Positions 5,361-9,153 of a stretch of 9,153 bases of DNA are shown piece by piece; position 1 is the first letter of the stretch, and each line of letters starts with the position of its first letter. This stretch comes from Candidatus Methanocomedens sp. (GTDB lineage Archaea > Halobacteriota > Methanosarcinia > Methanosarcinales > Methanocomedenaceae). Made by a program: the position numbers and the translations under genes. Below the pieces are notes generated by a model, which was given only the letters and a program-made list of their open reading frames with translations, did not search any database and had not been told where the DNA came from. The stretch is taken from NCBI GenBank assembly GCA_013374385.1, contig QBUR01000158.1, forward strand, positions 1-9,153, in the 5' to 3' direction.

Positions 5361-7634
5361 AACATGACGAGAACAAATAAATCGAATCTTAACACCTTCT
5401 TTAGATTATTCTCAAAGAAAAAAGCAGATAATAGCCTTTGCACTTACAAGATTCGTCTCACAGATAGTCAAAAATCCTTGATGATAGATTGCGGGGGATG
5501 TACTACAGGAAATTCAGGGCTGGATGACCCGGTCTGCCGCAAAAACATCTTCCAGATAATGAGCAGGGAACCCATGGTGGACAGACTGGTACTCTCCCAC
5601 TTGTACGACCGGGATTATGAAGGAGAAAATCTAAGGCGACTTTACCTGCTGGCAGGGTTTATTGATAACATTAGGGTATTTTGTGACAGTGAAGTACCAG
5701 CCGCATGCGGGAATTGCCTTTCAGAACGACAGGAGTTCATATCCGGTGTAATGAAGACTGGACTAGAAGACCCGGTGAAGGCATATAACACGCTTGTATC
5801 ACAGGTGGATTTGGGTGCCGTATGCTCCAATACAGAATCAGGACAAGGGCATGCATGTACCAGTGAATACATCCGAATGCTTGTCAGTATGAGTGAATGT
5901 ACCGACGGCATGGCAGAAAGTATGGATGCAAACCTGTCGCCGGAAGAATATTACTCCAGGGTAATCAAACCCTATACCAGACCCAAGTTCTCTACATCCC
6001 GCATCTATACCGAGCCTCCCGACAACGCTGTTTTCCTTGAGGGATATGATGTGAAAAGGAGCGGTGGCCGGGCTATGGAGGTTTCAATATACAGCCTGTC
6101 TGACAGGCCTGAGAGCCTGTACTTCCTTATTCCTCCTGAATATAACCTGCGCCCTGAGGAATTGGGATTGCTGGAGTCGGTGCGTTCACGCCTGATGCGA
6201 CACCGCCCTGATGACCTTAATTTTGCAGACCCTGTGAACAGCAGGGAGTATTTCAGGCGACGCAGCCAGCAAATTCTGGCCGAAGAAGCCGGGCTCAAGG
6301 ATATGAAACTCAAACCGGACAAGATAACGGTGTTAGCTGATATCCTGGCAAAATATACCACGGGCTTAGGTATACTGGAAGATGTGTTATCTGATTCGAG
6401 AGTGACTGATATATACGTAAATGCGCCTGTGGCTACCAATCCGGTCCATGTTGTGATTGAGGGTGAAGAGTGTTCCAGCAACATCTACCTGTCCCAGGAT
6501 GATGTGGATACCATGATATCACGGTTCAGGGCACTGAGCGGCCGCCCCTTCGGGGAGGCGAATCCCATCCTGGATATGGACCTGGCCGAGTACAAAACAA
6601 GGGTTTCGTGTATCGGGAATCCATTGAGTGCAGGCGGGTTGGCCTATGCTTTCCGAAAACATGCCCAAACACCCTGGACCCTGCCCAGGCTCATTAACGA
6701 GGGGTCAATGACACCGCTGGCAGCGGGACTGCTGAGTTTCCTTGTGGACGGGCATTCATCCATCCTGATAGCAGGCGGCGTGGGTGCAGGCAAGACCTCG
6801 CTGCTGTCGGCCCTGATGTTGGAAGTGCCCCAGAAGTACCGCATCCTGACAATTGAAGATACGCCCGAGTTGCCGTTGAGGGACCTGCAGCGTCTTGGCT
6901 GGAAGGTGCAGGGCATGAACACCCGCTCTGCCATTGCAGGCTCTGAATCCGAGATCGCGCCCGATACTGCACTGAGGGCAGCCCTGCGCCTGGGTAATTC
7001 TACGCTGGTCATCGGTGAGGTAAGGGGTCCCGAGACCCGGATGCTGTACGAGGCCATGCAGGTAGGCACTGCCGGCAATTCGGTGCTGGGTACGATTCAC
7101 GGCGCATCCACCCAGACTGTGTACGAGCGCATTGTAGGAGCACTTGGCGTGCCCGAGCAGTCATTCAAGGCTACGGATGCGGTGGTGGTATGCTCCAATA
7201 TCAGGATAAGCGGGAGTATGCGCAAGAAGAAGCGGCTGGTACAAGTTTCTGAAGTTACTTCGGGCAACTGGGATGGTACGGGTACGTTCTTCAATGACCT
7301 GATGATGTTCGATGCGAGCAATGACAGGATCGAGCCTACTGACCTGCTGGATATGGGGCAGTCTGAACTGATTGGCAGGATTGCGCAGAGGTGGGGTGTA
7401 AGCATTGACGAGGTGCTCCTGAATATCAAGATGAGGGCACAGATAAAAGGGATGATTGCCGAGGCTGGCAGGACGAGGCCCGAACTGGTGGAGGCTGACA
7501 GGGTGGGGCAGGCGAATAATATGTTCTGGTTGCTGATGAATGAATTGCAGGATGGGGATGGGGGCGTTGATCTGGGTGAGGTGTATCGGCGGTGGTGTGG
7601 GTGGTATGAGGGGATTTTATCCAGGGATGTGTGA
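5358..7634 (+). CDS. Type II/IV secretion-family ATPase (archaeal type IV pilus assembly, GspE/VirB11/TadA type)
   Basis: A 758-residue cytoplasmic motor ATPase. The C-terminal motor has Walker A GGVGAGKT (473-480, Lys479), the Asp box ILTIEDTPE (496-504), Walker B with LVIGEVRG (550-557, Glu554) and the His box GTIHGAST (578-585, His581). The N-domain of the family lies at about 325-460. Relatives assemble archaeal pili or archaella, or power secretion, together with a TadC-like membrane platform; no platform gene follows here within the window. The first 190 residues are unusual, with ten cysteines (28, 45, 48, 60, 109, 117, 120, 156, 167, 181) including two CxxC pairs, possibly a metal-binding domain. 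GGAG 9 nt upstream favours the TTG start at 5358; ATG 5364 is the alternative. Base use turns G-rich in the last 90 bp. A 54-bp piece of its 3' region recurs at 9100-9153. Confidence 0.93.
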   Translation: MNMTRTNKSNLNTFFRLFSKKKADNSLCTYKIRLTDSQKSLMIDCGGCTTGNSGLDDPVCRKNIFQIMSREPMVDRLVLSHLYDRDYEGENLRRLYLLAGFIDNIRVFCDSEVPAACGNCLSERQEFISGVMKTGLEDPVKAYNTLVSQVDLGAVCSNTESGQGHACTSEYIRMLVSMSECTDGMAESMDANLSPEEYYSRVIKPYTRPKFSTSRIYTEPPDNAVFLEGYDVKRSGGRAMEVSIYSLSDRPESLYFLIPPEYNLRPEELGLLESVRSRLMRHRPDDLNFADPVNSREYFRRRSQQILAEEAGLKDMKLKPDKITVLADILAKYTTGLGILEDVLSDSRVTDIYVNAPVATNPVHVVIEGEECSSNIYLSQDDVDTMISRFRALSGRPFGEANPILDMDLAEYKTRVSCIGNPLSAGGLAYAFRKHAQTPWTLPRLINEGSMTPLAAGLLSFLVDGHSSILIAGGVGAGKTSLLSALMLEVPQKYRILTIEDTPELPLRDLQRLGWKVQGMNTRSAIAGSESEIAPDTALRAALRLGNSTLVIGEVRGPETRMLYEAMQVGTAGNSVLGTIHGASTQTVYERIVGALGVPEQSFKATDAVVVCSNIRISGSMRKKKRLVQVSEVTSGNWDGTGTFFNDLMMFDASNDRIEPTDLLDMGQSELIGRIAQRWGVSIDEVLLNIKMRAQIKGMIAEAGRTRPELVEADRVGQANNMFWLLMNELQDGDGGVDLGEVYRRWCGWYEGILSRDV
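7455..7508 (+). repeat. Left copy of a 54-bp direct repeat (inside the secretion ATPase gene)
   Basis: This segment encodes codons 700-717 of the secretion ATPase (IAEAGRTRPELVEADRVG). It matches 9100-9153 at 53 of 54 positions in the same orientation, offset by 1645 bp. The single difference (G7475 versus C9120) is a third codon position, ACG versus ACC, both Thr. The identity starts sharply: bases upstream of 7455 do not match those upstream of 9100. Confidence 0.95.
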
Positions 7635-7643
7635 ATTCAATCT

Positions 7644-8975
7644 CTATTCGAGTTGATATACAGTCAAAAACAGCCAGGCTGGAATAAAAAGTATATCAAC
7701 GTCGCCATGTTTCAGTTCCAATGTGTCCTTTGTAATTACCACACCGTATTTACTATTGAACTTATTCATGAATTTTGTGAGTCCTTTGATATCAGTTGGG
7801 TTGTTGCGGTATTTAATCTCCACCGGAACAATTGTCTGGTCTTTTATGATAATGTCGACTTCATATTGTCTCCGCCAAAAATAACCAGCGTTTAAGTGGT
7901 TAACACAAATATTTTCAATAACCAGGCCCGCATAATCAGCAGAAAAAATCTCCTCGGTGTGCCTGGTCAGTGCATTCACCAGTGCATGGTCCTGCAAGTA
8001 AAATTTCTTTGCTTTTCGTGTACCAGCCAGATAGCTTCCTGTGTAATTTGTCAGCTTTCTTACAAGGAATGATTCCTGCAAATACATCATATAATTAGAT
8101 ATGGTCTGCCTGGTCACCTTCATGGCCCTGGCAAGTTCCTGGTAATCGATAACATGTCCTGACTGATGTGCGGTGATCTTCAACAGTTCCATTAAGAGCG
8201 CAGGTTCCTTGATGTCGAACATCTTGGAAATATCCTGGAATATTATCCTGTCAGTGTTGGTCCTGAGATATTTGTGGATATTTTCAATGGATCTTTCATC
8301 AAGGATCTCAGGGAAACCACCTTTTATCATGTATTCATTCAGTAGTGTCTCGATGTCATCTTTATACAGGAATATATCAGCTTGTCTTGTTTCAAATGTT
8401 TTGAAATCAAACTCATCCACAACACCAGGTAACTGTATCCCCTTCATCTGAAGAAAATCCCTGAAGGTAAGAGGTGTCAGTACAAATTCATAGAGCCTAC
8501 CTACAAGGCTCTCTTTGGCTTTTTTGATCTGCAGGCTTGCCGAGCCTGAGACAAAGAACTTTATTTTTGGGTACAGGTCATAATATCTCTTTACAACTGC
8601 CTCCCAACTTTCGACATATTGTACTTCGTCTATGAATATGTATATCTGCTCACTACTCCACCCGGGGGTGACTTTTTGGTAATTCTCAAGCACTTCATCA
8701 ATGATATCGGGTTGTGTAGCCAGCACTTCATCGAAGGAAAAATAGAGAATGTTCTTAGGATTCACACCACTGTTTATCAGATGCTTGATGAACTGGTACA
8801 TCAATGTGGTTTTTCCGGTCCGCCGCAGCCCTGTTATACCTATTATCTGCCTGTCGGGCAGGTATTTCTCGATGTCATTAAAAATGGGTCTGCGCGTCTC
8901 TTTTGCATATTCTTTCCTGACATGTCCGGTCTTCCACCATTCATTGAACTGTACCATCAAGGAGGGAATGTCCAT
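7644..8975 (-). CDS. AAA_14/DUF4143 family ATP-binding protein
   Basis: A 443-residue member of the archaeal/bacterial AAA ATPase group with a C-terminal DUF4143 domain. Seen in the sequence: Walker A GLRRTGKTT (49-57), Walker B IYIFIDEVQ (111-119), a sensor-like FVSGSAS (141-147), a winged-helix-like segment at about 275-308 (YQELARAMKVTRQTISNY), and a C-terminal VDIII...VPVEIKYR (373-390). The last carries Asp374, Glu386 and Lys388, spaced as in PD-(D/E)xK nuclease folds. The family is abundant and patchily distributed; its cellular role is not established, and mobility, toxin-like or defence roles have only been guessed. The gene is convergent with the secretion ATPase, with 9 bp between the stops. 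ATG 8975 lies 26 nt after a TATA element, suggesting a leaderless mRNA. It appears intact. Its position between the two copies of the 54-bp repeat suggests it was acquired as a cassette. Confidence 0.93.
   Translation of the reverse strand: MDIPSLMVQFNEWWKTGHVRKEYAKETRRPIFNDIEKYLPDRQIIGITGLRRTGKTTLMYQFIKHLINSGVNPKNILYFSFDEVLATQPDIIDEVLENYQKVTPGWSSEQIYIFIDEVQYVESWEAVVKRYYDLYPKIKFFVSGSASLQIKKAKESLVGRLYEFVLTPLTFRDFLQMKGIQLPGVVDEFDFKTFETRQADIFLYKDDIETLLNEYMIKGGFPEILDERSIENIHKYLRTNTDRIIFQDISKMFDIKEPALLMELLKITAHQSGHVIDYQELARAMKVTRQTISNYMMYLQESFLVRKLTNYTGSYLAGTRKAKKFYLQDHALVNALTRHTEEIFSADYAGLVIENICVNHLNAGYFWRRQYEVDIIIKDQTIVPVEIKYRNNPTDIKGLTKFMNKFNSKYGVVITKDTLELKHGDVDILFIPAWLFLTVYQLE
7896..7909 (+). 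repeat. Copy of the operator-like 14-mer inside the DUF4143 gene
   Basis: GTGGTTAACACAAA here is identical to 9011-9024 upstream of the same gene. It lies in coding sequence (codons for roughly CVNH on the minus strand), so the match may be chance in A/T-rich DNA. Confidence 0.4.
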
Positions 8976-8996
8976 AAGATGTTAATTTGTTGTTGA

Positions 8997-9005
8997 TAAA
9001 TATAA
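8997..9005 (-). promoter_or_regulatory. TATA element for the DUF4143 ATPase gene
   Basis: The minus strand reads TTATATTTA, centred 26 nt before the ATG at 8975. Initiation would fall at or next to the start codon, consistent with the absence of a Shine-Dalgarno sequence. The rest of 8976-9099 is very A/T-rich and holds only this promoter and the repeats beside it. Confidence 0.65.
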
Positions 9006-9006
9006 T

Positions 9007-9057
9007 AGTTGTGGTTAACACAAAATTAGAAAATGTGTTAGTTGTAATTAACACAAA
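9007..9057. repeat. Pair of 18-bp direct repeats with an inverted half-site, likely operator
   Basis: AGTTGTGGTTAACACAAA (9007-9024) and AGTTGTAATTAACACAAA (9040-9057) agree at 16 of 18 positions and are 33 bp apart, about three helical turns. Between them TGTGTTA (9034-9040) is the inverse of the TAACACA core in both copies (9016-9022 and 9049-9055). The block abuts the upstream side of the DUF4143 TATA element, the place where archaeal activators or repressors bind. The binding protein is unknown; the product's own winged-helix-like segment makes self-control conceivable. Confidence 0.65.
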
Positions 9058-9099
9058 TCTTGATTTTAGAAATATATTGGCAGAATTTATTCATTTATA

Positions 9100-9153
9100 A
9101 TTGCCGAGGCTGGCAGGACCAGGCCCGAACTGGTGGAGGCTGACAGGGTGGGG
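9100..9153 (+). pseudogene. Displaced 3' fragment of the secretion ATPase gene (right repeat copy, runs off the window)
   Basis: The fragment encodes the same 18 residues as codons 700-717 of the secretion ATPase, in frame, with one synonymous change. Upstream, the frame is closed by TAG at 9067-9069, and no ATG or GTG start lies between that stop and the fragment, so it is a headless remnant rather than the start of a second gene. It reaches the last base of the window, so its true length is unknown. It may be the original gene end displaced by insertion, a duplication, or the product of misassembly at a contig end. Confidence 0.75.

Noticed and set aside
5252..5443. Minus-strand 63-residue open frame across the secretion ATPase promoter
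   Set aside because: It overlaps the promoter, the inverted repeat and the N-terminus of a strong gene, has no ribosome binding site and shows no recognisable domain.
6644..7100. Several minus-strand frames of 92-144 residues opposite the ATPase motor domain
   Set aside because: They mirror the Walker A to His box region in other frames; low-complexity translations without motifs are typical of shadows of G/C-rich coding DNA.
7500..7634. Canonical G-quadruplex in the ATPase gene tail
   Set aside because: There are enough GGG runs, but several connecting loops are longer than seven bases, so a standard quadruplex is not supported.
8619..8996. Plus-strand 125-residue open frame opposite the DUF4143 gene start
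   Set aside because: It is antisense to the Walker A/B region of a clear ATPase and has no promoter or motif of its own; it is a shadow frame.
1..9153. CRISPR array or insertion sequence
   Set aside because: No regularly spaced repeats of 25-40 bp and no transposase or integrase frame are present; the only long repeat is the 54-bp pair.

Overview
The window reads as a chromosomal segment of a euryarchaeon, most likely a methanogen or methane oxidiser of the Methanosarcinales/ANME-2 type (lineage inferred from gene content, not proven). Supporting signs are A/T-rich TATA elements about 26 nt ahead of start codons, an archaeal single-chain class II glycyl-tRNA synthetase, a tRNA without encoded CCA that carries a bulge-helix-bulge intron, a polyprenol/diacylglycerol-type CTP kinase, and an archaeal type IV pilus/secretion ATPase.

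Layout. Positions 1-151 hold an A/T-rich promoter region. On the plus strand follow a six-helix membrane protein of unknown function (152-1072), glyS (1118-2863) and a small membrane lipid-alcohol kinase (2895-3506). These have short gaps and could be one transcript. Convergent to them, with overlapping stop codons, is a minus-strand pair: a 54-residue 2[4Fe-4S] ferredoxin (4747-4911) overlapping by ATGA a CrtI-like FAD oxidoreductase (3503-4750). The pair is probably a redox module, with the ferredoxin as electron partner; with the lipid kinase next door, an isoprenoid substrate is plausible but unproven.

Positions 4912-5357 hold two back-to-back promoters and a tRNA-Cys(GCA) gene (5065-5164) interrupted by a 28-nt intron whose ends fit the canonical 4-bp helix/two 3-nt bulge motif. 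Then comes a 758-residue type II/IV secretion-family ATPase (5358-7634) with an unusual cysteine-rich N-terminus.

The most unusual region is the right end. A minus-strand AAA_14/DUF4143 ATPase (7644-8975) lies convergent to the secretion ATPase. Beyond its promoter, at 9100-9153, 54 bp of the secretion ATPase 3' region reappear in the same orientation and frame, with one synonymous difference. The DUF4143 gene therefore sits between two copies of the same coding segment, as expected if a cassette entered or duplicated the end of a pilus-ATPase gene, or if the assembly is imperfect there. Two 18-bp near-identical repeats directly upstream of the DUF4143 TATA element look like an operator.
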